Positions 25,098 to 34,081 of a stretch of DNA of 64,000 nucleotides are shown one piece after another. The position numbers were made by a program, and so were the translations under genes. The DNA is taken from positions 1-64,000 of the forward strand of contig NZ_JADKYP010000020.1 of assembly GCF_015354405.1 (NCBI RefSeq), written 5' to 3'. The stretch's first letter is position 1. Each line of letters begins with the position of its first letter. This DNA comes from Nocardia sp. BSTN01 (GTDB lineage: Bacteria; Actinomycetota; Actinomycetes; Mycobacteriales; Mycobacteriaceae). The notes beneath the pieces are model-generated. The model did not search any database. It saw only the letters and a program-made list of their open reading frames with translations, and was not told the DNA's origin.

Positions 25098-27461
25098 GTG
25101 CCGATCTCACAATCGCTCGCGAGGCTCGCCGGCGCCTGCGTCCTGGCGGCCGTACTCGTCGCCGGCTTGCTGTTCCCGCTCGCAGGCGGCTTCGGGTACC
25201 TGTCGAACCGCGCAGCCGATGCCGTGGACAACGTTTCCGCGGAATTGGTGGAGGGCACCGCACCGGCGGTGTCGACGATGGTCGATGCGACCGGGGCCCC
25301 CATCGCGTGGCTGTACGAGCAGAGACGTTTCGAGGTCCCCAGCGACAAGATCTCCAACGATATGAAGTTGGCGATCGTCTCCATCGAGGACAAACGCTTC
25401 GCCGAACACGGCGGCGTCGACTGGCAGGGCACGCTGCGCGCATTCCTGACCAACACCTCGAGCGGTGAAGTCCAGCAGGGCGCCTCGACCATCGACCAGC
25501 AGTACGTGAAGAACTTCCAACTGCTGGTGGTCGCGAAAACCGACGCCGAACGCCGTGCCGCCATCGAAACCACGCCGGCCCGTAAACTGCGCGAAATCCG
25601 CATGGCGCTGACCTTGGAGAAAGAACTCACCAAGGACGAGATCCTCACCCGCTATCTGAATCTGGTGCCGTTCGGCAACGGCTCCTACGGCATTCAGGAC
25701 GCCGCGCAGACCTATTTCGGGGTCGACGCCAAGGATTTGAAGGTCGCGCAGGCCGCGATGCTGGCCGGTATGGTCCAGTCCAGCTCCAAACTCAACCCGT
25801 ACACCAACCCCAAGGGTGTGCTGGAGCGGCGTAATACCGTGCTGGACACCCTGATCCAGAACATTCCGAGCCGGGCCGACGAATTCCGGGCCGCCAAGGA
25901 ACAGCCGCTCGGTGTGCTGCCGGAGCCCAAGGGCCTGCCGCGCGGATGCATCGCCGCAGGTGACCGCGGTTATTTCTGTGATTACGCACTGCAGTATCTG
26001 GCCAATGCCGGTATCAGCAAGGATCAGATGGACAAAGGCGGATATCTGATCCGCACCACCTTGGATCCGGCGGTGCAGAATTCGGTCAAGGCCGCCGTCA
26101 CGGCGAACACCGATCCGAATCTGGAGAATATCGCCGAGGTCATGAGCATCATCGCTCCCGGCCAGGACTCCCACCACATCCTGGCGATGACCTCTAGCCG
26201 CACCTACGGTCTGGATCAGGGCGCACATCAAACGGTCCAACCACAGCCGTATTCGATGGTCGGTGACGGCGCCGGATCGATTTTCAAGATCTTCACCACA
26301 GCCGCCGCGATGGAGAAGGGCCTGGGCACCAGCGCACAGTTGGACGTGCCCTCGTTCTTCGCCGCGAAGGGTATGGGTAACGGTGGCGCCGCGGGCTGTC
26401 CACCCGCCACCTATTGCGTGAAGAACGCCGGTAATTACAAATCACCGGAATCGGTGACCGAGGCGCTGGCGCAGTCGCCGAATACCGCGTTCGTCAAGCT
26501 CATTCAGGATGTCGGCGTCACACCGACGGTCGATATGGCCGTCCGGCTCGGGATGCGCTCCTACGCCGACGCGGGCACCTCCGGCCACGGTAATCAGAGC
26601 CTGGCGGACATGATCAAACAGCAGAACCTCGGCTCGTTCACCCTGGGCCCGGTCGCGATCAATCCGCTGGAACTGTCCAATGTCGCCGCGACGCTGGCCT
26701 CCGGCGGCAAGTGGTGCCCGCCCTCGCCGATCGCCGAGGTCACCGACCGCGACGGTAAGCAGGTGCCGCTCACCCAGCAGCCCTGTGAACAGGTCGTCGA
26801 GCCGGGCTTGGCGAATACGCTGGCCAACGCGCTGAGCCAGGACGCCGTGGGTGGTACCGCGGCCGGTTCCGCCCACGTGGTGGGCTGGAACGCCCCCGTC
26901 TCGGCCAAGACGGGGACCACCGAGACCCACCGGTCCTCGGCATTCCTCGGCTTCACCAATTCGATGGCCGGCGCCGCCTACATCTACGGCGACTCCCCGA
27001 CGCCCGGCGAGATCTGCTCGTTCCCGCTGCGCACCTGCGGCGACGGCAATCTCTACGGCGGTAACGAGCCGGCCCGCAGCTGGTTCGGCGGTATCAAGCC
27101 GGTACTCGACAAATTCCCGCCGCCCGCGCTGCCGCCGCTGGACGACAAATACGTGCGCGGCTCGAACAACGCGCAGATTCCGGATGTGAACGGTATGTCG
27201 GAGTCCGAGGCCCGCTCGGTGCTCATCGGCGCGGGCTTCCAGGTCTCGACGGTCACCACACCCGGATCGGCCGCCAAGGGGACGGTCACCGCCACCACGC
27301 CGAACGGCTCGGCCATTCCCGGATCGGTGATCACGGTGCTCGTCAGCGACGGCACACAGCGGGAGATCCCGAAGCCCGGACCGCCGCCGGCACCGCCGGC
27401 GCTCCCGGGTCTGCCGCAGATACCGCGGCTGCCACCGATTCCCATTCCGATCCCCCGGTAG
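25098..27461 (+). CDS. ponA2: bifunctional penicillin-binding protein PonA2
   Basis: A 787-residue class A PBP that polymerises and crosslinks peptidoglycan. N-terminal membrane anchor (residues about 7-33), a GT51 transglycosylase domain (EDKRFAEHGGVD; QGASTIDQQYVKN) and a transpeptidase domain with SIFK, SPN and KTGTTE as the three active-site motifs. One PASTA domain lies near the C-terminus (about 700-760: MSESEARSVLIGAGF), followed by a Pro-rich tail. The GTG at 25098 is chosen because the hydrophobic anchor then begins at once. Equivalent to Rv3682. Confidence 0.95.
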   Translation: MPISQSLARLAGACVLAAVLVAGLLFPLAGGFGYLSNRAADAVDNVSAELVEGTAPAVSTMVDATGAPIAWLYEQRRFEVPSDKISNDMKLAIVSIEDKRFAEHGGVDWQGTLRAFLTNTSSGEVQQGASTIDQQYVKNFQLLVVAKTDAERRAAIETTPARKLREIRMALTLEKELTKDEILTRYLNLVPFGNGSYGIQDAAQTYFGVDAKDLKVAQAAMLAGMVQSSSKLNPYTNPKGVLERRNTVLDTLIQNIPSRADEFRAAKEQPLGVLPEPKGLPRGCIAAGDRGYFCDYALQYLANAGISKDQMDKGGYLIRTTLDPAVQNSVKAAVTANTDPNLENIAEVMSIIAPGQDSHHILAMTSSRTYGLDQGAHQTVQPQPYSMVGDGAGSIFKIFTTAAAMEKGLGTSAQLDVPSFFAAKGMGNGGAAGCPPATYCVKNAGNYKSPESVTEALAQSPNTAFVKLIQDVGVTPTVDMAVRLGMRSYADAGTSGHGNQSLADMIKQQNLGSFTLGPVAINPLELSNVAATLASGGKWCPPSPIAEVTDRDGKQVPLTQQPCEQVVEPGLANTLANALSQDAVGGTAAGSAHVVGWNAPVSAKTGTTETHRSSAFLGFTNSMAGAAYIYGDSPTPGEICSFPLRTCGDGNLYGGNEPARSWFGGIKPVLDKFPPPALPPLDDKYVRGSNNAQIPDVNGMSESEARSVLIGAGFQVSTVTTPGSAAKGTVTATTPNGSAIPGSVITVLVSDGTQREIPKPGPPPAPPALPGLPQIPRLPPIPIPIPR

Positions 27462-27471
27462 GGATACGCGA

Positions 27472-27515
27472 GAGGCCGGCGAATGTGCGACACATTCGCC
27501 GGCCTCCTGCTTTGT
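27472..27515 (+). terminator. terminator after ponA2
   Basis: A perfect 16-base stem, GAGGCCGGCGAATGTG (27472-27487) with its complement at 27491-27506, and a 3-base loop, then CTGCTTTGTG. It sits between two convergent genes and may serve both. Confidence 0.85.
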
Positions 27516-27528
27516 GCCGGTAGCCGCC

Positions 27529-27993
27529 CTACAAGCGGGCTTTGACGGCGGCCGAGATCCGCGATCCGTCCGCCCGGCCGGCGGCCAGCGCCGTCGCGAC
27601 CTTCATGACCTGGCCCATCTGCTTCATGCCCGGGCGCTCACCCAGTTGCTCGGCCACATCGGCGATGGCGGAATCGGCGATGTCGGCGACCTCGGCTTCG
27701 GTGAGCGGGGTCGGCAGGTATTCGTCGATGATCTCCTGCTCGGCGCGCTCGTTGGCGGCCAGCTCGCCGCGACCGTTCTGTTCGTAGACGACGGCCGCCT
27801 CATTGCGCTTCTTCGCCTCCTTGCCGAGGACCGCGATCACCTCGGCATCGGAGAGCTCCTTCGCCTCGGTTCCGGCGACCTCGGCGTTCTGCACGGCTGC
27901 CAGCAGCATGCGCAGCGTGCTGAGGCGCAACGTGTCCTTGGCCTTCATCGCCGCGGTCAGATCGGCGCGCAACTTCGATTTGAGTTCCGACAT
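27529..27993 (-). CDS. GatB/YqeY domain protein
   Basis: A 154-residue YqeY-like protein: SKLRADLTAAMKAKDTLRLSTLRML at the N-terminus and DEYLPTPLTEAEV in the middle are family hallmarks. The domain resembles the tRNA-binding tail of GatB, but the stand-alone protein has no proven function. The ATG at 27993 begins the conserved region. It is convergent with ponA2 and divergent from the metallophosphoesterase. Confidence 0.88.
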   Translation of the reverse strand: MSELKSKLRADLTAAMKAKDTLRLSTLRMLLAAVQNAEVAGTEAKELSDAEVIAVLGKEAKKRNEAAVVYEQNGRGELAANERAEQEIIDEYLPTPLTEAEVADIADSAIADVAEQLGERPGMKQMGQVMKVATALAAGRADGSRISAAVKARL

Positions 27994-28141
27994 GCGCCAC
28001 ACGCTAGCCGTTGCGCGCGGACCCTCCCACCGCATTTCCGCGTGTCGAGCCGGGTGGACGGGCACGACAGCCCCCGACAAACCGGATGCCTGTGCGGAAT
28101 CACACTCGGTATTCGTCACAGTGGTCGCCTATTCTGGGCTG

Positions 28142-29128
28142 ATGCCCGTATTCTCGTCCCCCGCACTTCGACGAGCAGCGCTGGGCTCCGGAGCTAAGGT
28201 CGCCGCCGCGGCCGCCGGTACCGCAGTGGCCGGAATCGGCTATGCCTCGCTGATCGAACGCAATGCCTTCGTCCTTCGTGAGGCCACGATGCCGGTGCTG
28301 CAGCCGGGCTCGTCGAGCCTGCGTGTGCTGCACATCAGCGACCTGCACATGACGCCCGGCCAGAAACTCAAACAGGCCTGGGTTCGCGAACTCGCCGCCC
28401 TGGAACCGGACCTGATCGTCAACACCGGTGACAATCTCGCGCATCCGAAGGCGGTGCCCGCGGTGGTGCAGTCGCTGACGACGTTGCTCTCCCGTCCGGG
28501 CATCTTCGTGTTCGGCAGTAACGACTACTTCGCGCCCGTGCCGAAGAATCCGCTCAAGTACTTCGACAAGAACCACAAGCGCGTGCACGGCGATCCGCTG
28601 CCCTGGCAGGATCTGCGCGCGGCGTTCACCGAACGCGGCTGGCTGGATCTGACGCATGTGCGGCGCGATCTCGAGGTCGCCGGAATCAAGATCTCCACGG
28701 CCGGCGTCGACGACCCGCACCTGGCTCGCGATCGCTACGACACGGTCGCCGGCTCGCCGAACCCCCTGGCCGATCTGAGCATCGGACTCACCCATTCGCC
28801 CGAACCGCGGGTGCTCGATCGGTTCGCCGGTGACGGGTACGACCTCGTGCTGGCCGGCCACACCCACGGCGGGCAGCTGTGCCTGCCGGGATTCGGCGCG
28901 CTGGTCACCAACTGCGGTATCGATCGGTCCCGGGTCAAGGGTCCCTCGCGCTGGGGTGCGCACACGCGGCTGCACGTGTCCGCGGGTCTGGGCACCTCGC
29001 CGTGGGCGCCGTACCGCTTCTGCTGCCGCCCCGAGGCGACCTTGCTGACGCTGGTGGCCGCCCCGCCGAAAGGCCCCATCGCCGACAGTGGCCATGGCGT
29101 CTCGGAATCGGAGGCCGTGGCGCGCTAG
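28142..29128 (+). CDS. metallophosphoesterase (Rv3683 type)
   Basis: A 328-residue calcineurin-like phosphoesterase. Metal-binding motifs are SDLHM, NTGDNLA, GSNDYF (in place of GNHD) and GHTHGGQ. The N-terminus (residues about 8-35) is an Ala/Gly-rich hydrophobic segment, so the enzyme may be membrane-tethered. It resembles the YkuE/TMEM86-like group; substrate unknown. The ATG at 28142 starts the conserved part. Its place next to ponA2 matches M. tuberculosis and marks the end of the syntenic block. Confidence 0.88.
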   Translation: MPVFSSPALRRAALGSGAKVAAAAAGTAVAGIGYASLIERNAFVLREATMPVLQPGSSSLRVLHISDLHMTPGQKLKQAWVRELAALEPDLIVNTGDNLAHPKAVPAVVQSLTTLLSRPGIFVFGSNDYFAPVPKNPLKYFDKNHKRVHGDPLPWQDLRAAFTERGWLDLTHVRRDLEVAGIKISTAGVDDPHLARDRYDTVAGSPNPLADLSIGLTHSPEPRVLDRFAGDGYDLVLAGHTHGGQLCLPGFGALVTNCGIDRSRVKGPSRWGAHTRLHVSAGLGTSPWAPYRFCCRPEATLLTLVAAPPKGPIADSGHGVSESEAVAR

Positions 29129-29167
29129 GGTGGCGTGCCGAGGCACGACATCAGGCAGGGGTACACG

Positions 29168-30787
29168 GTGAACAGTGGGTTCGAGCGGAACGACGACCCG
29201 ACCGCGCGACGAGAACCCACTCCCGACTCGAACGAGACCCCGCCGACACTGGCGATCCGGCGGGTGCCGGGCGCGAATTTCCCTGTGTCGCAAGGATCTC
29301 CGTGGGCCCCGCCTGGGTCGATCCCTACCCCTCCCGGTGGCGCGGCCGCACCCACACGGTTCGGCTCGCCGGCCGAGCCTGCGAAGCCCGCGGCCCCGGA
29401 CGCGGGCCGGTCGCCCGGATCGCTGTTCGACGGGAACGACGCTGCCGGAGGACAATCCGCTGCGGCCCATCCGTGGTCGCCACAGGGCGGTGCGAGCGGA
29501 GACGCCTCTCGCGGCGCGAATGCGGTGCCGGGTCCCGGGAACGGTCAGCCGAATTCCGGTGCCCCTACCGCTTTCCAGGCGCCTCGTATCGGCTCCGACG
29601 GGTCGGTGCCCCACTATCCCGACGCTCCTCCGACATCACAGGGCACCCCGCCGGGCTTCGCTCCGTCGCCGCACGGTTTCGGCGCCCCGGGCGGGCCCGG
29701 CGGGCCGCACGGCCCGAATCCCTTCGGCGGGCAGTGGAATTCCGGCGCACCGTCGGGGCCCGGGGGAACCGATGCGCCCACCACCGCCTTCGGGGCGCAA
29801 CCCGGGATGCCGCAGTGGTCGGGCAACCCGATGCCGGGCGCGAATACGTCCTCCCAGCAACAGTTCTCGGCACCGTCCGGTAACGGTCGCCCCGAACCGG
29901 ATTGGCAATTGGGGGTCGGATCACATCCCGCACCGCAGCAGGCGTCCTGGGGCCCGCCGACAGCCCAGCATCCGCACACCGCGCTGTTGCAGGTACCGGC
30001 CGGGCAGAAGCCCCGGCGGCGAAAAACTCTGCTACTCAGCGGAATAGGGGTGCTGGTCGTCGTGGCGATCGGCGTGACCGTGGCGGTGGTCGCGAGCCGG
30101 CATTCCGACTCGCCGGCCGCCGCGGGGTCCGGCAAGCCGTCCATGGTCAGTGCGCTCAGTAGCGAAAACCAGCCTCCCCCACCGCCGTCCCGGCCACAAC
30201 AGACCGCGCCGCAGCAGACCGCGCCGAAGCCACAGCCCGGCGCGGCGCCGCCGCCGATGCTTCCGGGCTACCAGGTCGTTCAGATCCTCGATCGCGGTGC
30301 GGCCTACGACGCCCCCGCGGAGTGGAAGGTCGATCCGGTCGGTACCGCCGCCTGGGGTTCGGGATCGAATCCGCTGGAAATCGCCGGCCTGGCGCAGGAC
30401 GGCAAGAACTACTGCCCGAACTACACCCGGACCAACGCCTTCCTCACCATGTCTCCCCAGGCGGACCCGGCCGCGGCCGCCGCCGATATCGGAGCCCGGA
30501 TGGCCAAGTTCGGCTGGTCGAACGCCACCGTCGCCGCCCCGGCCCCCGCCCAGCCGATGGTTTCGCTGGACGGGCAGCTGCACGGCGCGTTCGTGGAGAC
30601 CACCGGCAGCGCGCCGCCACCGGCCCCCGGCTGCGCCACGACCTTCGCGGTCTACACCTTCGCCTTCCCCAGCGAGAACGGGAACTTCGTCATGACCGTC
30701 GCCGCCGACACCGGCGTCGACAAGTCCGTGGACAAGGAAACCGCCAAGCGCATCCTCTCCACCATCCGCCCCCTGCCTGCCCGCTGA
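29168..30787 (+). CDS. proline/glycine-rich membrane protein with extracytoplasmic domain
   Basis: A 539-residue protein. Residues 1-275 are low-complexity, rich in Pro, Gly, Ser and Asn. A basic stop (KPRRRK) precedes one membrane helix at about 284-306. Beyond it are a Pro/Gln-rich linker and a folded domain of about 175 residues with three Cys (YCPNY; GCATTF), probably outside the cell. The layout resembles actinobacterial envelope proteins of unknown function, sometimes near signalling kinases. The GTG at 29168 is inferred; I do not recognise the gene. Confidence 0.7.
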   Translation: MNSGFERNDDPTARREPTPDSNETPPTLAIRRVPGANFPVSQGSPWAPPGSIPTPPGGAAAPTRFGSPAEPAKPAAPDAGRSPGSLFDGNDAAGGQSAAAHPWSPQGGASGDASRGANAVPGPGNGQPNSGAPTAFQAPRIGSDGSVPHYPDAPPTSQGTPPGFAPSPHGFGAPGGPGGPHGPNPFGGQWNSGAPSGPGGTDAPTTAFGAQPGMPQWSGNPMPGANTSSQQQFSAPSGNGRPEPDWQLGVGSHPAPQQASWGPPTAQHPHTALLQVPAGQKPRRRKTLLLSGIGVLVVVAIGVTVAVVASRHSDSPAAAGSGKPSMVSALSSENQPPPPPSRPQQTAPQQTAPKPQPGAAPPPMLPGYQVVQILDRGAAYDAPAEWKVDPVGTAAWGSGSNPLEIAGLAQDGKNYCPNYTRTNAFLTMSPQADPAAAAADIGARMAKFGWSNATVAAPAPAQPMVSLDGQLHGAFVETTGSAPPPAPGCATTFAVYTFAFPSENGNFVMTVAADTGVDKSVDKETAKRILSTIRPLPAR

Positions 30788-30843
30788 CCAGCGGATTTAA
30801 TGATCCGCTCCCCCCTGCTGTAAGCTACGACAGGCTCAACTCA

Positions 30844-30918
<75 letters not shown>

Positions 30919-30939
30919 TCGTGTGTGGAGACACGGCAG

Positions 30940-30979
30940 AGGCCCTGACCAATCCACTGGTCAGGGCCTTTTGCTTTGC
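30940..30979 (+). terminator. terminator after tRNA-Pro
   Basis: A 12-base stem AGGCCCTGACCA (30940-30951) with TGGTCAGGGCCT (30958-30969), then TTTGCTTTG. Confidence 0.85.
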
Positions 30980-30986
30980 CGGATGC

Positions 30987-31081
30987 GCGTCGGGAGCGGG
31001 TTCGCCGAGGCTTCACCATCCACAGCCCGATCCTGCGTCGGGAGCGGGTTCGGGAGAGTTCACCATTTGCGGCCCGATCCT
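30987..31081. repeat. two-copy imperfect tandem repeat
   Basis: Units of 48 and 47 bases (30987-31034 and 31035-31081) share GCGTCGGGAGCGGGTTCG at the left, TTCACCAT in the middle and CCCGATCCT at the right. They lie between the tRNA terminator and the promoter of the next small gene, with no gene inside. Confidence 0.75.
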
Positions 31082-31143
31082 CTGGGGCGCGCTCCCTTCC
31101 CATTTCCGGGACCATCGGAATTCCCTGTGCTACAACTTTGTTC

Positions 31144-31443
31144 GTGGCGGCACTCATCGGCTTGGTGGCGATTCTGGGGATCCTCATCCTCATTGCGGGA
31201 GCGGTTCTTCTGGTCGTCAGTCTGGTCAAGACGTCCGGGCGGAGACAGGGTGGTGCTGCGTCGGTCGCGCCGCAGAATCAGGATCTGCCGATGTGGACGC
31301 CCCCGCAGCACCAGGATGTCCCGCTGTGGACGCCTACGCAGCAGCAGGACGTCCCGCTGTGGAGCCCGCCGCAGCAGAATTCGGCCCAGCGGAATTCGGC
31401 CCAGCAGCCGCAGACGCCGTATTGGTCGTCCGGACCGCGGTAG
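31144..31443 (+). CDS. small membrane protein with WTP-Q repeats
   Basis: A 99-residue protein: one membrane helix at residues 2-26, a basic stop, then a Gln/Pro/Asn-rich cytoplasmic or external tail with three near-repeats of QDVPLWTP type. No ribosome site is visible; instead a -10-like TACAAC lies seven bases before the GTG, which suggests a leaderless mRNA. A longer in-frame ORF from 30976 runs through the tandem repeat and is unlikely. Function unknown. Confidence 0.55.
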   Translation: MAALIGLVAILGILILIAGAVLLVVSLVKTSGRRQGGAASVAPQNQDLPMWTPPQHQDVPLWTPTQQQDVPLWSPPQQNSAQRNSAQQPQTPYWSSGPR

Positions 31444-31485
31444 AGCGGCGACAGGCCCGAGGCGGCGGCGCGGGCCGTACACTCC

Positions 31486-32754
31486 TCACGCCAGATTCGC
31501 CAGCATCTCGCGCTGGTGCCGGTAGCCGACGGTCTCGTAGCCGACCACGGTGATGAACGGCGAGATCATCACCACCAGCAGGCAGACGGAGATCGAGACG
31601 CCGAGCGCGGCCAGGATCACCGCGACGGCCAGGACCACGGCCGTGAGGGTCAGCAGCAGGATGTGGAACGGGTCCGGCGCCGACAGCAGCAGCGTGTGCA
31701 GCAGGTAGACCATCAGCAGGTAGACGCCGACCGGCAGCGCCAGCGCCAGGACCACCGCGACCGGACCGATACGGGAGTGGTGCTCGAGCGACAGGCCGGC
31801 GACGTGCAGGCCCGCGCCGGCGCCGGCGATACCCATGTAGAGCGGGATGTGGCCGTATCCGAACAGGTAGCCGCGGTTGCGGCGGTGTACGAGGATCTCG
31901 CCGAACGGGGTGGTGAAGTACACCCACCACATGCCGAAGGTCAGGCCCACGCCGGCGACCACGATCGCGATGGCGTCGGCGCTCCAGTTGGCACCGTCGC
32001 TGCCGCCGAGCAGCCCGCCCGAGGAGGCGACCGTACCGACCACGCCTTCACCGAGCACGATGATGGCGAACAGGCCGTAGCGTTCGGCGACGTGGTGCGG
32101 ATGCCACGGGGTGCCGCTCGCGCGGCCCTGGGTCAGCACCGGTACGAGCAGTTCCAGCACGCCGAGCAGTACGCATCCCACTCCCGCCACGAGCAGCGGC
32201 ATGTGGACGAATGCGATGATCACCCAACCGATTTGGGCGATGATCGTCCAGCGGATGCTCCCGTAACCGACGTGCCGGAAGGAGGGCGACTCCCGTCCGG
32301 CGCGCCACCACTGCAGCCCCATCGCGATGCGCATCACGATGTAACCGACGACCATCACCCGCACGTCGAGGTGATCGCCCACGTCGACCGAATGGAACAT
32401 CGCGGGCAGCCCGAGGGCGAAGACCACGACGCCGATCATCACCACCATGGTGAGCACGCGGTACAGCCAGTCGTCGGTGTCGAACGCGGAGGCGAACCAG
32501 CTGAAATTGATCCAGGCGTTGACGATCGCGAACATCGCCAGCACGAAGGCGGGCACCGCTTTGCCCACATGCCCGTCGGCCACCATCTCGGCGAAATACG
32601 ACGCCGAGGTGCCGACCGCGACCACGAAGGTCAGATCGAACAGCAGCTCCAGCGGTGAGGACACGCGTCCGGATTCGTCGGGATCGCGGCCGGTCATCGG
32701 GATGCGGCGGTGCGCCGGTCCGCGCCCGCCGCCGGTGGTCACGGAGTCGCTCAT
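31486..32754 (-). CDS. low-temperature-requirement protein A family
   Basis: A 422-residue polytopic membrane protein of the LtrA family (first named from Listeria monocytogenes). It has the N-terminal signature SPLELLFDLTFVVAVGTSA and the family motif ERYGLFAIIVLGEGVV, with about ten membrane helices. The biochemical role of the family is unknown. The ATG at 32754 is used; a GTG two codons upstream is possible. It is convergent with the small membrane protein gene. Confidence 0.88.
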   Translation of the reverse strand: MSDSVTTGGGRGPAHRRIPMTGRDPDESGRVSSPLELLFDLTFVVAVGTSASYFAEMVADGHVGKAVPAFVLAMFAIVNAWINFSWFASAFDTDDWLYRVLTMVVMIGVVVFALGLPAMFHSVDVGDHLDVRVMVVGYIVMRIAMGLQWWRAGRESPSFRHVGYGSIRWTIIAQIGWVIIAFVHMPLLVAGVGCVLLGVLELLVPVLTQGRASGTPWHPHHVAERYGLFAIIVLGEGVVGTVASSGGLLGGSDGANWSADAIAIVVAGVGLTFGMWWVYFTTPFGEILVHRRNRGYLFGYGHIPLYMGIAGAGAGLHVAGLSLEHHSRIGPVAVVLALALPVGVYLLMVYLLHTLLLSAPDPFHILLLTLTAVVLAVAVILAALGVSISVCLLVVMISPFITVVGYETVGYRHQREMLANLA

Positions 32755-32826
32755 GGGCACCGATGATGCCGTACCGGCGGGTCGGCTCGCCGCTACCGAC
32801 CCGCCGGGGCACGACGTGCGTGCGCG

Positions 32827-33870
32827 CTACTTCCCGGACGCGTCCGAGGACTGCAGCAGCGAGTTGAACTTGTTCGTGTAGAACTTGCTCGGATCGAGCT
32901 TGTGATCGATGGCCCCGGTGTCCTCGAGCCAGCTCTGCCAGCGGGTGAAGTCCTCGTCCGACAGCTTGCCGTAGCGGGCCGGAACACCTACGGACAGCCA
33001 GTATTTCAGTGTCGAGGTGTCCTCACCGGCGCGGTGGCGGGCGTTGATGATCTCGGTGAATTTCGCGATCACCTGCTCGCGCGGCGTGCTGCGCTCCCAC
33101 TCGATCGCCTTCGCGACGCCGGTGGTGAAGGCGCGGACCACGTCGGGGTTCTTCGCGATGAAGTCGTTGCGGAAGACGTAGGGGCCGCCGTTGATCGGAC
33201 CGCCGTATTCGTCGAGTTCGGTGAAGATCGGACGCACCCCGCCGTTGGCCACCGCGCGCTGCTGGAACTGGCCGTTCAATGCCGCGGCGTCGATCTGTCC
33301 CTGCCGCAGCGCCTGTTCGATATTCGGCGGCGGCAGCGCCACCAATTGCACCGATTTGATCTGGTCGACGCTCAGTCCGGCCTTTTTCAACGCATCGTGG
33401 ATATCGGCCTCGTTCTGGCCACCGAGCGTATTCACGCCGACCTTCTTGCCCACCAGATCGGCGGCCGAACGAATCGGGCTGTTGTCGAGCGTGTAATAGC
33501 CCTGGAATGACTTTTCGTCCGACCCGTAGTAGTTGACCACGGCGGTGATGGGCGCCCCGGCGCCGGCCAGCTTGGCGACCGCACCGGCGAAGGCCCCGCC
33601 GAAGTCGACCTGCCCGGTCGCGGCGGTCTGGATTTCCTGCGGTCCGCTGATGGTGTTGCCGACGTAGTCGAGTTTGATCTTGCCGTCGAAGAATCCGAGG
33701 TTCTCCGCGACCTCCGGAAGCGTGACCTGATCGGTCCAGCCCAGATACCGCAGCGAGGTCACCCCGTTCTCGGTGTGGGCGGATCCTCCGCTGCCGCAGG
33801 CGGTGAGCAGCACAGCGGCAGCCGTACCGGCTGCGAATACGGATAATGCGGTGCGGATACGTCCGGACAT
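32827..33870 (-). CDS. ABC transporter substrate-binding lipoprotein, SsuA-like
   Basis: A 347-residue lipoprotein with signal peptide and lipobox LLTAC (Cys about residue 25). The mature protein has the SsuA/TauA/NMT1 fold: YLGWTDQVTLPEVAENLGFF, VDFGGAFAGAVAKLAGAG and NTLGGQNEADIHDALKKAGL. Such proteins bind sulfonates, nitrate/taurine-like anions or thiamine precursors. No permease or ATPase gene is nearby, so it is an orphan here. The ATG at 33870 follows GAGAGGAA. The ligand cannot be told from sequence. Confidence 0.88.
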   Translation of the reverse strand: MSGRIRTALSVFAAGTAAAVLLTACGSGGSAHTENGVTSLRYLGWTDQVTLPEVAENLGFFDGKIKLDYVGNTISGPQEIQTAATGQVDFGGAFAGAVAKLAGAGAPITAVVNYYGSDEKSFQGYYTLDNSPIRSAADLVGKKVGVNTLGGQNEADIHDALKKAGLSVDQIKSVQLVALPPPNIEQALRQGQIDAAALNGQFQQRAVANGGVRPIFTELDEYGGPINGGPYVFRNDFIAKNPDVVRAFTTGVAKAIEWERSTPREQVIAKFTEIINARHRAGEDTSTLKYWLSVGVPARYGKLSDEDFTRWQSWLEDTGAIDHKLDPSKFYTNKFNSLLQSSDASGK

Positions 33871-34081
33871 CAGGTAATTCCTCTCGACACTGCGCACGAC
33901 GGCACGGTGGTGCGCGTCGGCCCGGCCGAGCCTAGGGGGTGTGAATTGCGAAGCCTCCCCTTTGAATCACGACGATTCGGTTGGAGCGATTGCATTCCGG
34001 CCGAGTAGAACCCTTTCGGACACCTGCGCGAATGCGGTAGATCTGGGGATCAATGCCCGCGACCGAGGATAAGGATGTGCG

